55,529 nucleotides of DNA, from NCBI RefSeq assembly GCF_030756675.1, contig NZ_JAVBXD010000034.1:1-55529 (forward strand). Direction: 5' to 3'. A program made the translations under genes and the position numbers. Every line of letters starts with the position of its first letter. The stretch's first letter is position 1. Under the pieces are notes generated by a model, which saw only the letters and a list, made by a program, of their open reading frames with translations, was not told the origin of the DNA and did not search any database. Shown piece after piece: positions 34,906 to 44,213 of this stretch. The DNA comes from Bacillus multifaciens (GTDB lineage Bacteria > Bacillota > Bacilli > Bacillales > Bacillaceae_G).

Positions 34906-35310
34906 TTATAGACATGCTGATAAAATAAGGGCACCGACAATATGTAACGAACCTGCTAAGACAGCATGTGCTACATATCCTTGTTTTGTCCCTTCATCTA
35001 AATCTAAATTAACTGTTTTTCTCAAAATAAGTTCAACAAACATTTCTACAAATAATAAGATTACAAAAGATACCGCTGATGCAAGTAATGCTTGCCATAA
35101 ATCGTTTGATTTTGAAATCGATTGCGATAAAATATATCCTTGTGCAAACAACTTCATCGCAAAGCGCGTCGTAACTGCCATATTCCCTTTTTTAATTTCT
35201 TCTAAATCTTTATATTTAGTAAAAAGTGAATCAATCCACATCAATAGAAATAAAAGGATAGCACTTGCACCTGTCCATACAAGCATGGCTAAAATGTTCA
35301 TCCCTGTCAT
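34906..35310 (-). CDS. DUF350 membrane protein
   Basis: 134 residues from ATG 35310 after AGAGGTGACTTTTTA. Four membrane helices, a DUF350 pattern of two tandem halves (GASAILLFLLMW; ALLASAVSFVILLF). Unknown function, linked in the literature mainly to envelope genes. It is first of the run DUF350-DUF4178-DUF4247. An 8-bp inverted repeat CCGACATG/CATGTCGG (35343-35372) lies upstream. A bcr1 copy separates it from pspA. Confidence 0.75.
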   Translation of the reverse strand: MTGMNILAMLVWTGASAILLFLLMWIDSLFTKYKDLEEIKKGNMAVTTRFAMKLFAQGYILSQSISKSNDLWQALLASAVSFVILLFVEMFVELILRKTVNLDLDEGTKQGYVAHAVLAGSLHIVGALILSACL

Positions 35311-35384
35311 TAAAAAGTCACCTCTGAAAAAATAATAGAAAACCGACATGACTTCCTACTATGACATGTCGGCTCTCTTGTCTA

Positions 35385-35562
35385 TTTTCTATAAATCGTT
35401 GCTATACAGAATAACCAGCTCTCGCTTTCTACCTTTGTTTTAAACTTTGCACGTGGCAGAAAAAGACCCTGACCGCTTCTGCGCACGGCCAGTTGCTCTC
35501 GTCCACCATAGAAAGAAAGCGGTTTTTATGTCAGTTTTTCAACTTGTATTTATATAGATTAT
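35385..35562 (+). repeat. bcr1 repeat, near full length
   Basis: All bcr1 blocks are present: tataaatcgttgctatacag, ttgttttaaactttgcacg, gaccctgaccgcttctgcgc, ctctcgtcc, gtttttatgtcagtttttc, tatttatatagatt. It ends at the stop of pspA and separates it from DUF350, so it may interrupt an older single operon. Confidence 0.85.
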
Positions 35563-36224
35563 TTCTCATACTGCTTCATAATACGAGCTAATTCATCATC
35601 TACAGCTGAGTTTTTGTTTAAACTCGCAAATTCTTCATCTAATGATTTTTCTTTTTTATAAATTTCTCCGCTTGCTTCTGCTTCAGCTTCTAATTGAAGA
35701 GCTTTTTCTTCCATGCGGCTTAAACCTGCTTTTGCTGTATTCGCATCAAAACCAGACATTGCCTGATTAATATTCTTTTGTGCTTTTGCTGCGTTCACAC
35801 GCGCTACAAGCGTTTCACGTTTATTTCTTAATTCTGTTAATTGCTTACGCATTTCTTCTAATTTCGCACGAAGATTATCAGCAGCCGCTTTATTTTGCTC
35901 GTAGCTTGCTTTGTATTCATTCATTTTTTGTTCTGCAGTTTGCTTTTCCTCTAAGGCACGACGTGCAAGATCAATGTTATTTGCTTGAACAGCCATATGC
36001 GCTTGTTCTTCACGTTTCTTTACAAGTGCTTCTTGTTCTTCAAACAACAATTTAAACTTTTTCTCAAGCGCAATTTGAGCTGCTACACTTTTCTCTGCTT
36101 CTTGTACATCCTCTTGCATATCACGTAAATACTGATCCGTCATTTTAACTGGATCTTCAGCTTTTTCAATTAATGAATACACATTTGACATCGTTAAATC
36201 TCTTAATCGTTTAAATACGGACAT
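35559..36224 (-). CDS. pspA: PspA/IM30 family phage-shock protein
   Basis: 221 residues, nearly all alpha-helical coiled coil, as in PspA/Vipp1/LiaH. Hallmarks are the amphipathic N-terminus (SVFKRLRDLTMSNV) that binds stressed membranes, MTDQYLRDMQEDVQEAEKSVA and a long central helix hairpin with AAKAQ. ATG after GGAGGAATTTAA. It probably assembles into membrane-protecting scaffolds. First gene in the minus-strand block, with DUF350 etc. downstream after the bcr1 copy. Confidence 0.9.
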   Translation of the reverse strand: MSVFKRLRDLTMSNVYSLIEKAEDPVKMTDQYLRDMQEDVQEAEKSVAAQIALEKKFKLLFEEQEALVKKREEQAHMAVQANNIDLARRALEEKQTAEQKMNEYKASYEQNKAAADNLRAKLEEMRKQLTELRNKRETLVARVNAAKAQKNINQAMSGFDANTAKAGLSRMEEKALQLEAEAEASGEIYKKEKSLDEEFASLNKNSAVDDELARIMKQYEK

Positions 36225-36416
36225 TTAAATTCCTCCTATAAACTGCTTCCTATTTCAAATTCAGTACTTGGAAAACCTTAAAATCTTCCTTTACAGTAAG
36301 AATATTCATATTTCAAACCTATGTGTACATTATATCAAAAATAAAATGCACTTACATCTTGTTTTGTAAATATACAAACGATAATCTGACATTTCCATAA
36401 CAAATCATAAAAATAG
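36225..36416. other. pspA promoter region
   Basis: About 190 bp, AT-rich, between pspA and the feo terminator. No sigma-54-type -12/-24 site is evident, so pspA control probably uses another route. Nothing else seen. Confidence 0.35.
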
Positions 36417-36449
36417 AAAAAAGCTTTGCGAAATTCGCAAAGCTTTTTT
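36417..36449 (-). terminator. terminator of the feo operon
   Basis: AAAAAAGCTTTGCG and CGCAAAGCTTTTTT are perfect 14-bp complements across AAATT. It directly follows the Cys-rich FeoB partner gene (stop 36452). Confidence 0.85.
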
Positions 36450-36451
36450 CT

Positions 36452-36619
36452 CTATTTATTCACGACTTGCTCCATATCCGGACTACAAATCTTTGACTGA
36501 CACGATTTATTTAAGGAACATGCTGCACATTTCCCTTTTTTACTTCTCTTTACGAAGTTCATTAGCGTATATCCTGCATATCCAAAAATGACAGCTCCAA
36601 TTACAATATTGACTATCAT
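36452..36619 (-). CDS. FeoB-associated Cys-rich membrane protein
   Basis: 55 residues from ATG 36619 after GGAGATGTATCATA. One membrane helix (VNIVIGAVIFGYAGYTL) followed by CAACSLNKSC and CQSKIC cysteines, the pattern of small FeoB-associated proteins (FeoC-like place in Gram-positives). 17 bp after feoB. It may help load iron or protect FeoB. Too short for standard gene lists. Confidence 0.85.
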   Translation of the reverse strand: MIVNIVIGAVIFGYAGYTLMNFVKRSKKGKCAACSLNKSCQSKICSPDMEQVVNK

Positions 36620-36635
36620 TATGATACATCTCCTT

Positions 36636-38624
36636 TTAGAATCCGAGCATGGATCCTACTTGGTATATTACTAGTGTTAATACGTATGCAACAACAAGCG
36701 GATAAACAACAGAGAAAATCGTCCACTTTAGAGATCCTGTTTCACGGCGAATAACCGCAACGGTTGCTAAACATGGTACATATAATAAAATAAAGAACAT
36801 AAACGTATATGCTGATAACGTTGTGAAATGCGTACCGATTACGTTTCCTAATACATCTTCTTTCACAGAATAAATAATGGCCATTGTCGAAACAACAACT
36901 TCTTTTGCTAAAAATCCTGTTAACAGAGATGCAGCTGCTTGCCATGTTCCAAAACCAAGCGGCGCAAGAATTGGAGCAAATAAACCGCCAATCATTGCTA
37001 AGAAACTATCTCCCATATCTACACCGAATCCAGATGGCCCAGCATAGTTTAATAACCAAATCACAACAGAACCACCAAAGATAAATGTACCTGCCTTGCG
37101 TACAAATCCTTTTCCTTTTTCCCACGTACTGCGCCATAACGTTTTTGCTTGCGGCACACGGTAAGGCGGAAGTTCAATGACGAAAATTGATTTCTCTTCT
37201 TTTAAAACCGTAATAGACATAATTTTTGTAACGATTAATGCCAGAATAATACCAATGAGATATAAAGAAAATACAACAACTGCTTGACTATTTGGGAAAA
37301 AGACCCCTGCAAATAATGCATATACAGGTAAACGAGCTGAACATGACATAAACGGTGTCACTAAAATCGTAAGCAGCCTCTCTTTTTCCTGTTCAATCGT
37401 TCTTGCTGCCATAATGCCTGGTACATTACAACCAAAACCGATAATCATCGGAATAAACGCTTTTCCGTTTAGTCCAAAAAACTCCATCACACGATCCATT
37501 ACAACGGCAATACGCGCCATATATCCGGAATCTTCTAGCAATGAAATAAAGAAGAACAATACGAAAATTTGCGGTACGAATACCAATACTGCACCAACCC
37601 CTGCAATAATTCCATCTGTAACAAGCGCTCGAATGAACTCAGATGCACCAATACTCGTAAGTCCTGCTGTTACCCAATCTGTAAATGGACCACCGACAAA
37701 TGCATCAAATTGATCCGATAATGGCGTTCCAATCCACGAAAACGTAACCTGAAAAATTAAAAACATAATTCCTAAAAAGATCGGAAGTCCCAAAATTTTA
37801 TGTGTAATTAATTTATCAATTCTTTCCGAAAAAGGAATGCTTCCTTCTTTTTCATTACGAATCACACTTGTTTTCAACTTTTCAATATACGCTGCACGTA
37901 CTCCGTGTATATGCTGTTCTAGCGTAACATCTAATTCCGCTTCTAATGCCGAACGAATTGCTACAAGTTCATTATATATAGGCAACTTGGCAAATTCTTT
38001 CTCTATCACTTCGTTATTTCCTAAAAATTGTAGCGCAAGCCATCTTGCATGCTTATCATTTTCTCGCTGCAATTTATCCATAACTCGCTGGATTCCTGTC
38101 TCTACTTCTTTACCATATGAAAGAATAAACGGCTTTTGCTCCGCCTTATCGCTTTCATGAAGAGCAGCTAATAATTCCTCGCAGCCTTTTCCACTTCTTG
38201 CTATAACAGGAATGACTGTTACACCTAGCATTTCAGCTAACTTCTTTACATCGATCACAATCCCGCGCTGTTTTGCCACATCAATCATGTTTAAGCCAAT
38301 CGAAAGCGGTTTTCCAAATTCTAATAATTGCAATGTTAAATGCATATTACGTTCAAATTGCGAGGAGTCCACAATATTTAACATATGATGAAATTCTTCT
38401 GTTAATAAAAACTGCGTAACAACCCCTTCATCACGGGATACAGGATTTAAATCGTATATACCTGGTAAATCTATTAACATTCCTTGCTTATCTTTTAACT
38501 TACCAATCTTTTTTTCTACGGTTACTCCGCTCCAGTTCCCAACATATTCATAAGAACCAGTAAGCGCATTAAACAATGATGTTTTTCCCGTATTTGGATT
38601 TCCTAGCAAAGCAACCTTGTTCAC
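36636..38624 (-). CDS. feoB: ferrous iron transport protein B
   Basis: 662 residues. N-terminal GTPase-like domain: G1 GNPNTGKTS (8-16), G3 DLPGIYDL, G4 NMID; a helical linker; then about eight to ten membrane helices with the Gate motifs (including [13 protein letters not shown] and CLATVAV). It takes up Fe2+. It overlaps feoA by 4 nt and is followed closely by the Cys-rich partner. Confidence 0.95.
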   Translation of the reverse strand: MNKVALLGNPNTGKTSLFNALTGSYEYVGNWSGVTVEKKIGKLKDKQGMLIDLPGIYDLNPVSRDEGVVTQFLLTEEFHHMLNIVDSSQFERNMHLTLQLLEFGKPLSIGLNMIDVAKQRGIVIDVKKLAEMLGVTVIPVIARSGKGCEELLAALHESDKAEQKPFILSYGKEVETGIQRVMDKLQRENDKHARWLALQFLGNNEVIEKEFAKLPIYNELVAIRSALEAELDVTLEQHIHGVRAAYIEKLKTSVIRNEKEGSIPFSERIDKLITHKILGLPIFLGIMFLIFQVTFSWIGTPLSDQFDAFVGGPFTDWVTAGLTSIGASEFIRALVTDGIIAGVGAVLVFVPQIFVLFFFISLLEDSGYMARIAVVMDRVMEFFGLNGKAFIPMIIGFGCNVPGIMAARTIEQEKERLLTILVTPFMSCSARLPVYALFAGVFFPNSQAVVVFSLYLIGIILALIVTKIMSITVLKEEKSIFVIELPPYRVPQAKTLWRSTWEKGKGFVRKAGTFIFGGSVVIWLLNYAGPSGFGVDMGDSFLAMIGGLFAPILAPLGFGTWQAAASLLTGFLAKEVVVSTMAIIYSVKEDVLGNVIGTHFTTLSAYTFMFFILLYVPCLATVAVIRRETGSLKWTIFSVVYPLVVAYVLTLVIYQVGSMLGF

Positions 38625-38848
38625 GCCAATTCCACCTTTATCATTTTCGCGTCACAATGACGAATAGAAATTAATTGTCCACGACATTCTAATGTACACG
38701 GACCATTTAACATTGCTTTTTGTTTTATACAAAGTTCGCATCCTTCAGAAAATCCAAATGAAGCTAAACGACGTTTTAATAATTTATCAAGAGACTGTAA
38801 GTCTTTTACACGTACTTTTTTATCTATACTCATATCAACTAAGTTCAT
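38621..38848 (-). CDS. feoA: ferrous iron transport protein A
   Basis: 75 residues from ATG 38848 (GAGGGGG at 7 nt; the frame also opens with a TTG one codon earlier). An SH3-like FeoA domain: [28 protein letters not shown]. Helps FeoB. First in feoA-feoB-Cys-rich protein, downstream of a Fur box. Confidence 0.92.
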   Translation of the reverse strand: MNLVDMSIDKKVRVKDLQSLDKLLKRRLASFGFSEGCELCIKQKAMLNGPCTLECRGQLISIRHCDAKMIKVELA

Positions 38849-38867
38849 CAAATTATCCCCCTCAAAA

Positions 38868-38886
38868 GATAACGATAATTATTATC
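38868..38886 (-). promoter_or_regulatory. Fur box of the feo operon
   Basis: GATAACGATAATTATTATC matches the 19-bp Fur consensus GATAATGATAATCATTATC at 17 positions. It lies 19 nt before the feoA start on the feo strand, so Fe-bound Fur should block transcription. Confidence 0.85.
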
Positions 38887-38979
38887 AGTCCCAATTATAA
38901 CATGATTCTCTGAGAATGCACTATACAATATGCTATGAATTATTACTATTTTTTGACCATTCCATCTTATTTAACATAA

Positions 38980-39130
38980 AAATCGCTGCTATGCAGAATA
39001 AAACCTGAACCGCTTTCATTTTCTACCTTTGTTTTAAACCTCCCAAGTGTAAGAAAAAGGAACTAACCGCTTCTACGCACGGCCAGTTCCTCTTGTCCCC
39101 TTAAAAAAGAGGTTTTCTTTTTATTTCGTC
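38980..39130 (+). repeat. bcr1 repeat, near full length
   Basis: Blocks aaatcgctgctatgcagaat, ttgttttaaacc, gaactaaccgcttctacgcacggccag, tcttgtcc, ttttctttttatttcgt are present in bcr1 order. It fills the gap between the feo promoter and the thiT riboswitch. Confidence 0.82.
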
Positions 39131-39210
39131 TTTCCAAATCCTATATATAAATTAAATTTGCCATACTTACCCATTATTATTACAATAGTACTAACAATCT
39201 AAGAATCTCG

Positions 39211-39300
39211 TTGTCACAGGGGGAGCCGCGTCGCTGAGAGGGAACACTTTGTTCCGACCCTTTGAACCTGTTAGTTAATGCTAACGTAGGAATTGTGCAG
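39211..39300 (+). ncRNA. TPP (thiamine pyrophosphate) riboswitch
   Basis: Diagnostic THI-box blocks are in order: GGGGGAGCC, GCTGAGAGGG, then GACCCTTTGAACCTG, taatgctaacgtagg. P2/P3 loops are intact. It lies upstream of thiT. Ligand binding shuts off the transporter gene when thiamine pyrophosphate is plentiful. Confidence 0.95.
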
Positions 39301-39340
39301 ACGTATATACATAAGTAGTGATTTACAATTTGTATATCTT

Positions 39341-39390
39341 CATCCCCCTATGATCATGATTCTTCTTTTGTAACTTGGATGTAGGGGGAT
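39341..39390 (+). promoter_or_regulatory. hairpin hiding the thiT ribosome binding site
   Basis: ATCCCCCTA (39342-39350) is complementary to TAGGGGGAT (39382-39390), and the right arm includes the AGGGGGA ribosome binding site six nt before the ATG. It could be a translation-blocking hairpin or, with the TTTT that follows, a terminator; the short T run favours the former. Confidence 0.65.
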
Positions 39391-39396
39391 TTTCAC

Positions 39397-39966
39397 ATGC
39401 GTAACACAAATTTACAAGCAATGATAGAGGCAGCGATTCTCGCAGCATTTGCATTAGTCATCGACATTTTGCCGCTCTCTATTAAACTTCCAACAGGCGG
39501 TTCTATCTCATTTGCTATGATTCCAATTTTTATTATTGCTTACCGCTGGGGATTTAAAGCGAGTTTCTTAAGTGGACTCGTTTGGGGGTTATTACAAATC
39601 GTCGCAGGAGATGCATCTATTTTCACACCGGTACAAGCGTTTATTGAATACTTCGTTGCCTTTGCCTTTATTGGCTTTGCTGGATTATTTCATGCACCAA
39701 TTCAACAAGCAATTGCCAATAAACAAAAAGCAAGAACAATTACGTATATCATTATTGCTACATTTATTGGCAGCTTAGCTCGTTACTTTTGGCACTTCAT
39801 TGCCGGCTTTATTTTCTTTGGACAATATGCACCAAAAGGACAATCAGCTATTTTATATTCCTTTATCTTTAACGGCGTTATAATGATTGGTTCTTTCGCA
39901 TTGTGTGCGGCTTTACTTGTCGTTTTATTTATAACAGCACCACGCTTATTTACGAAACGCGCTTAA
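39397..39966 (+). CDS. thiT: energy-coupled thiamine transporter ThiT
   Basis: 189 residues, six membrane helices, typical ECF S-component. The thiamine site motifs W..G...GLVWGLLQIV and ARYFWHFIAG, with aromatic residues, match ThiT (YuaJ). It needs the shared EcfAA'T module from elsewhere. Its riboswitch context makes the call secure. Confidence 0.95.
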   Translation: MRNTNLQAMIEAAILAAFALVIDILPLSIKLPTGGSISFAMIPIFIIAYRWGFKASFLSGLVWGLLQIVAGDASIFTPVQAFIEYFVAFAFIGFAGLFHAPIQQAIANKQKARTITYIIIATFIGSLARYFWHFIAGFIFFGQYAPKGQSAILYSFIFNGVIMIGSFALCAALLVVLFITAPRLFTKRA

Positions 39967-40111
39967 GCCTAGAAAAAAGAGCAGTACAAACTATCGATTT
40001 ACCTTATAATGTTATTGTATTTTATAAAACCCTAATTAAATAAGAGGTATAAATTTGCATAATAAGCCCTGCTGATTTTAGCCTTTTTACGTTAGATCGC
40101 TTAATAGGACA

Positions 40112-40152
40112 AAACAAGGTAAAGTAAATGACACATTTACTTTACCTTGTTT
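40112..40152. terminator. long perfect inverted repeat at the 3' end of the regulator gene
   Basis: AAACAAGGTAAAGTAAATG (40112-40130) and CATTTACTTTACCTTGTTT (40134-40152) are exact 19-bp inverses with a 3-nt loop. It spans the regulator's last codons and stop (40137). It probably terminates the regulator transcript; the A-rich flank on the minus strand end is weak. Confidence 0.6.
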
Positions 40153-40808
40153 AAATACCGATAGATAGTTGCTTCTGATGCTTTTAAATGCTTAGCTACT
40201 TCACTTACGCCGCCTTTAAGTAAAAATACCCCTTTATCATTAAGTTTTTTTATCACTTCCATTTTTTCATCAGGAGACATTCTCTCAGGCGGAACTTTGC
40301 ATTCTAATAAAACTCCTGTAATAAGTGATGAAAGAAGACTATCTAGATTTTCTTCTAAGTTCTCAGAAAGGTCTAATTCAAGATTAGGATGAGCCTTTTC
40401 TACCTCTTCATTCACGCTAGTATTACTCGTAATTATACTATCTAACCAGTCTCTTGCTTTTATCATATTACTAATATCAATATTTACACACAGCATCCCA
40501 ATTATGCTATCTTGTTCATCTTTAATAAAATAGCTTGACGAACGAAACGTTTGGTTATTCTTTGAGTTTCCTTTGTAATTGGAAATAAAATGTTTATCTA
40601 TATATTTCTTTTCTTGTATGAACTTTAAAGCTAGGTCTGTTAAATGTCCTCCAACTTTTCTTCCACTAAGATGTCCGTTTACAACTTCTATGATAGATTC
40701 GTCTGGATTCGTAACATCATGCAAAACAACTTCACCATTTTCTCCAATTACTTCTGCAATGAAATGAACAAGAGGAATATACCGCTCTAACTTTTCTTTA
40801 TTTCCCAT
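40137..40808 (-). CDS. YheO-type PAS/HTH transcriptional regulator
   Basis: 223 residues from ATG 40808 after AGAGGTGCGAGATCA. An N-terminal YheO-like PAS domain (about 8-125; GENGEVVLHDVTNPDESIIEV, NGHLSGRKVGG) is followed by a C-terminal HTH_22 helix-turn-helix (KGGVSEVAKHLKASEATIYRYL). DauR, a family member, controls D-arginine use, so this one may sense a small metabolite for the divergent ridA-MFS-isomerase cluster. An 11-bp inverted repeat at 41040-41071 in the shared region is a candidate operator. Target genes are inferred from position only. Confidence 0.85.
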   Translation of the reverse strand: MGNKEKLERYIPLVHFIAEVIGENGEVVLHDVTNPDESIIEVVNGHLSGRKVGGHLTDLALKFIQEKKYIDKHFISNYKGNSKNNQTFRSSSYFIKDEQDSIIGMLCVNIDISNMIKARDWLDSIITSNTSVNEEVEKAHPNLELDLSENLEENLDSLLSSLITGVLLECKVPPERMSPDEKMEVIKKLNDKGVFLLKGGVSEVAKHLKASEATIYRYLNKVK

Positions 40809-41039
40809 TGATCTCGCACCTCTTTTTAAGATAAGAAGAAAGTACAAAATTTCGTACTAACACTTTGCTTTCTTCTTTTTATAGTATACAACATAAGAAA
40901 ACATAGCCTCCTACATATCTAAAAAGGACATAAAGAAAGCTGGCTTAAAGACTTTAATCACTACTATATTACTACACAATCCTTACTTGAAGATAATAAG
41001 ATGATTTCTTCCCAGTTTTTCTTGATTTTTCCTTTCTAT

Positions 41040-41071
41040 AATAATAATTTACCAAATAACAAATTATTATT
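41040..41071. promoter_or_regulatory. perfect inverted repeat in the regulator/ridA intergenic region
   Basis: AATAATAATTT (41040-41050) and AAATTATTATT (41061-41071) are exact inverses across 10 nt. Position between the divergent regulator and ridA fits an operator. AT-rich simple sequence makes chance possible. Confidence 0.4.
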
Positions 41072-41206
41072 ACAATGAAAATTTATTATTATTTTTTAAC
41101 TTTTTTAAAAATATCTATTGAAATTTAGAAAATATAACATTACAATGAACTTGTGTTAAAAAATTATTATAACTAAAAAAAATTATTATCACAGGAGGTT
41201 TTTTGG

Positions 41207-41581
41207 ATGAATGCGGTTATTTCTACTAAACATGCACCTGGTGCAATCGGTCCTTATTCACAAGCAATGAAAGCGGGTAATTTTATCTTTACTTCTGGGC
41301 AACTGCCGATTGACCCTAAAAACGGCGAAATGCCTGAAACAATTAAAGAGCAAACAACACTGTCATTAGAGAATGTAAAAGCCATCCTAGAAGAAGCAGG
41401 CAGCGATTTAAGTAAAGTTGTTAAAACAACCGTATTTTTAAAAGATATGAATCATTTTGCACAAATGAATGAAGTTTACACTACTTACTTTACAGAAAAT
41501 TTTCCTGCTCGAAGTGCCATTCAAATCGCACGATTACCAAAAGATGCACTTGTTGAGATTGAAGTTATTGCAACTTTATAA
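41207..41581 (+). CDS. ridA: RidA-family enamine/imine deaminase
   Basis: 124 residues, YjgF/YER057c/UK114 fold. Key residues: Arg102 ([13 protein letters not shown]), plus GPYSQA and SGQLP motifs. RidA hydrolyses reactive 2-aminoacrylate-like enamines from PLP enzymes. ATG after AGGAGGTTTTTTGG. It starts a probable cluster with the MFS transporter and TIM-barrel isomerase; its last codons are repeated in the 174-bp duplication that follows. Confidence 0.92.
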   Translation: MNAVISTKHAPGAIGPYSQAMKAGNFIFTSGQLPIDPKNGEMPETIKEQTTLSLENVKAILEEAGSDLSKVVKTTVFLKDMNHFAQMNEVYTTYFTENFPARSAIQIARLPKDALVEIEVIATL

Positions 41582-41915
41582 AGTTTTCATACAAAAAAAT
41601 TGAATATGAAAAATGAGATAACATTCCCTCATTATGAAACGATTAAAATACTTAATCTTTATAGTGATGGAGTGCAAAATTTCAAGCTTTATGAAAGCGC
41701 TGTCTTTTTTGGGGATCAACCTCTGAGGAGGAAAAGGATGGTCGCAACTTTATAAAGTTTTCATACAGAAAAATTGAATATAAAAAATGAGATAACATTC
41801 CCTTATTATGAAACGATTAAAATACTTAATCTTTATAGTGATGGAGTGACAAGTTTCTAACGTTTTGAAAGCGCTGTCTTTTTCTGAAAAAATCAACCTC
41901 TGAGGGGGAAAAAGA
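41570..41915 (+). repeat. tandem 174-bp duplication between ridA and the MFS gene
   Basis: The stretch 41570-41743 (from the last ridA codons GCAACTTTATAA onwards) is repeated at 41744-41915 with few changes: cataca-aaaattgaata, gagataacattccct, gaaacgattaaaatactt, atcaacctctgagg. Each copy contains a cre-like site TGAAAGCGCTGTCT (41692-41705 and 41866-41879, 13 of 14 with consensus TGWNANCGNTNWCA) and a ribosome binding site. The first copy ends with ATG fused to the ridA tail (ATG GTC GCA ACT TTA TAA), a five-codon mini frame. Confidence 0.85.
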
Positions 41916-43211
41916 ATGGATACTCCCAAAAAAAATAAGTGGGTTGCACTTGTCGTACTGATATTGGGTGGAGGAACAATTTTTAAACTTCCGTTTTTAA
42001 AAGATGCTTTTTATATTCCCATGATGGAATATTTTCACTTGTCTCATACCCAAATAGGTGTAATCTTATCGGTTTATGGAATCATCCAAGCATTTGGTTA
42101 TATCGCATCGATGTATATAGTAGACAGGTTTTCTAAGAAGAAAATCATACCGTTCAGCTTGATTGGTGTTGGAGTATCAGGATTGTATTTAACAACATTT
42201 CCTGGTTATTATGGCGTATTAACCGTTTGGATTGTTTTCGCTTTATTTGCAGAGACTGCTTATTGGCCTGCGTTAATTAAAGCTGTACGGTTATTAGGAG
42301 ATAAAGATGAACAAGGTAGAGTATTCGGGTTCCTTGAAGCAGGAAGAGGCGTTGTTGATACAATTATCGCTTTTGGTGCCCTTGGAATTTTTAGTTGGTT
42401 AGGATCTGGATCAACCGGCTTTAAAGGCGCAATTATTTTCCTTGCATCAGCAGCAATTTTTATTGGGATTATTTCTTATTTCTTAGTAGAAGACGATGAA
42501 ATAATAGATACTGATGAACACGGTAATAAAATTAACAAAAGTAAAGCTGCACTAGACGGTGCTTTACAAGCATTAAAGATGCCTGAAGTATGGGCTGTAG
42601 CATTTACTATATTCTCTGTTTACTCCGTCTACATAGGTTTAACATATTTTATCCCGTTTTTAAAAGATATCTATGGTATGCCTGTTGCACTAGTAGGCGC
42701 TTATGGAATTATCAATCAATACGCTATCAAAATGGTTGGTGGTCCGCTAGGAGGGTTCTTAGCTGATAAAAAATTTAAGTCTCCATCTAAATATTTAAGA
42801 CTTGCTTTTATAGTCGCAATTATTGGAATGACTATTTTTATCTTCTTACCTCATGAGACGATGAATGTATACACTGGAATGATCTTTACACTTAGTTTTG
42901 GCACAATTATTTTTACTCAAAGAGCCGTATTCTTTGCTCCTATTGATGAGGTGGGAATCCCAAGAGAAATCAGTGGTGCATCAGTTTCCATTGCTTGTTT
43001 AATAGGGTATTCACCTTCGATGTTTGCATTTTCTCTATACGGAAACATGTTAGATAGAACACCAGGAATGGCTGGTTATAGACATGTATTTTTAACAATG
43101 ATTGCTTTTTCCGTACTTGGTCTAATTATTAGCAGCTATTTAGTTCGAATTGTCAAAAAGAAAAAAGAATTACAAATAAATGAGGAAAGTTCAATTTCAA
43201 ATGAAGTATGA
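41916..43211 (+). CDS. MFS transporter
   Basis: 431 residues, 12 membrane helices in two halves. It carries the MFS loop motif IVDRFSKKKI after helix 2, and a long cytosolic loop before helix 7 (DDEIIDTDEHGNKINKSKAALDG). ATG after GAGGGGGAAAAAGA. Substrate unknown; co-location with a TIM-barrel isomerase and RidA suggests a sugar or amino-acid-derived compound. The cre-like site upstream hints at catabolite repression. Confidence 0.85.
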   Translation: MDTPKKNKWVALVVLILGGGTIFKLPFLKDAFYIPMMEYFHLSHTQIGVILSVYGIIQAFGYIASMYIVDRFSKKKIIPFSLIGVGVSGLYLTTFPGYYGVLTVWIVFALFAETAYWPALIKAVRLLGDKDEQGRVFGFLEAGRGVVDTIIAFGALGIFSWLGSGSTGFKGAIIFLASAAIFIGIISYFLVEDDEIIDTDEHGNKINKSKAALDGALQALKMPEVWAVAFTIFSVYSVYIGLTYFIPFLKDIYGMPVALVGAYGIINQYAIKMVGGPLGGFLADKKFKSPSKYLRLAFIVAIIGMTIFIFLPHETMNVYTGMIFTLSFGTIIFTQRAVFFAPIDEVGIPREISGASVSIACLIGYSPSMFAFSLYGNMLDRTPGMAGYRHVFLTMIAFSVLGLIISSYLVRIVKKKKELQINEESSISNEV

Positions 43212-43247
43212 GATTAATAACATGGAGATAGGAAAGGTGAGATTATC

Positions 43248-44210
43248 ATGAAAATTGGATTAGAAACAGAAAGCTATCATTTATTTTTCCACAATAAACG
43301 TATGGATATTATTGACTTTATAAGAAGAACTGCTGAACTTGGATTGGACGGGGTACAAATTAATATTATTACAAATGAGGCAGACAAACATTTACATCCA
43401 GAGTGGGGAGTGCTTGGCGGGAACGAGCCTGATCACTTGAAAAAGATTCGAGATGAAATTCAAAAACATGGTTTATATGCTGAAATTGATACAAGAGGTA
43501 CAGATATAGAGCATTTATCAAAAGTAATAGACATTGCAAATCAAATTGGTGCAGATGTCATCCGGACTTACGTTTGTGTAGGTGAATACGATGCTGAAAA
43601 GATGGCTAAAGCTCCTGAAGAACTCAAACAAGTCGTACCATTACTAAAAAAATATCGAATTAAACTTGGAGTCGAAAATCACGAAGAAGAAACAACAGCT
43701 GAGGTAATTAAAATTATTGAAGAAGTGAATAGCCCTTGGGTTGGAGCACATTGTGATTTAGGAAATGGAATGATGGCATGGGAAGATCCAGTTGAAGCAG
43801 TTAGAAAATTAGCTCCGTATGCCTACACAACTCATTTTAAAGATCATATTGTCATTCATGACGGTGAAGACCATATAGTTTGTGGGGTTCCAGCAGGAAC
43901 TGGAAATATCGACTTAGAAGAATGTTTTAAAATATTAGTGAATGAATCAACACTAACGAGAATCAATGTAGAAATGTGTTTTCCATATGTAGCTCAATTT
44001 AAACGTCCAAAAGGAACTGGAGGCGTATACGAAGTCGGTGAGGGAGCATTCAAAGTAGAAAATCCTCCATATGACTTAGATGTTCTTAAGACGGAAGATT
44101 ACTATTATCCACCTGAACATCTATTAGAAAAAATGCTTGAAGATCAAGAAAAAGGTGTTCAACAATCTGTAGACTATATACTAGCTTTAAGAGAAAAATA
44201 TTGTAGATAA
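43248..44210 (+). CDS. TIM-barrel sugar isomerase/epimerase family protein
   Basis: 320 residues, xylose-isomerase-like TIM barrel. Metal-binding acids and histidines appear in order: Glu in KLGVENHEEE, WVGAHCDLGNG, HFKDHIVIHDGEDH, RINVEMCF. These fit a divalent-metal epimerase/isomerase of the AP-endonuclease-2 group. ATG after AAAGGTGAG. Last gene of the cluster, followed by the hairpin 44214-44258. Substrate unknown. Confidence 0.85.
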   Translation: MKIGLETESYHLFFHNKRMDIIDFIRRTAELGLDGVQINIITNEADKHLHPEWGVLGGNEPDHLKKIRDEIQKHGLYAEIDTRGTDIEHLSKVIDIANQIGADVIRTYVCVGEYDAEKMAKAPEELKQVVPLLKKYRIKLGVENHEEETTAEVIKIIEEVNSPWVGAHCDLGNGMMAWEDPVEAVRKLAPYAYTTHFKDHIVIHDGEDHIVCGVPAGTGNIDLEECFKILVNESTLTRINVEMCFPYVAQFKRPKGTGGVYEVGEGAFKVENPPYDLDVLKTEDYYYPPEHLLEKMLEDQEKGVQQSVDYILALREKYCR

Positions 44211-44213
44211 CAT

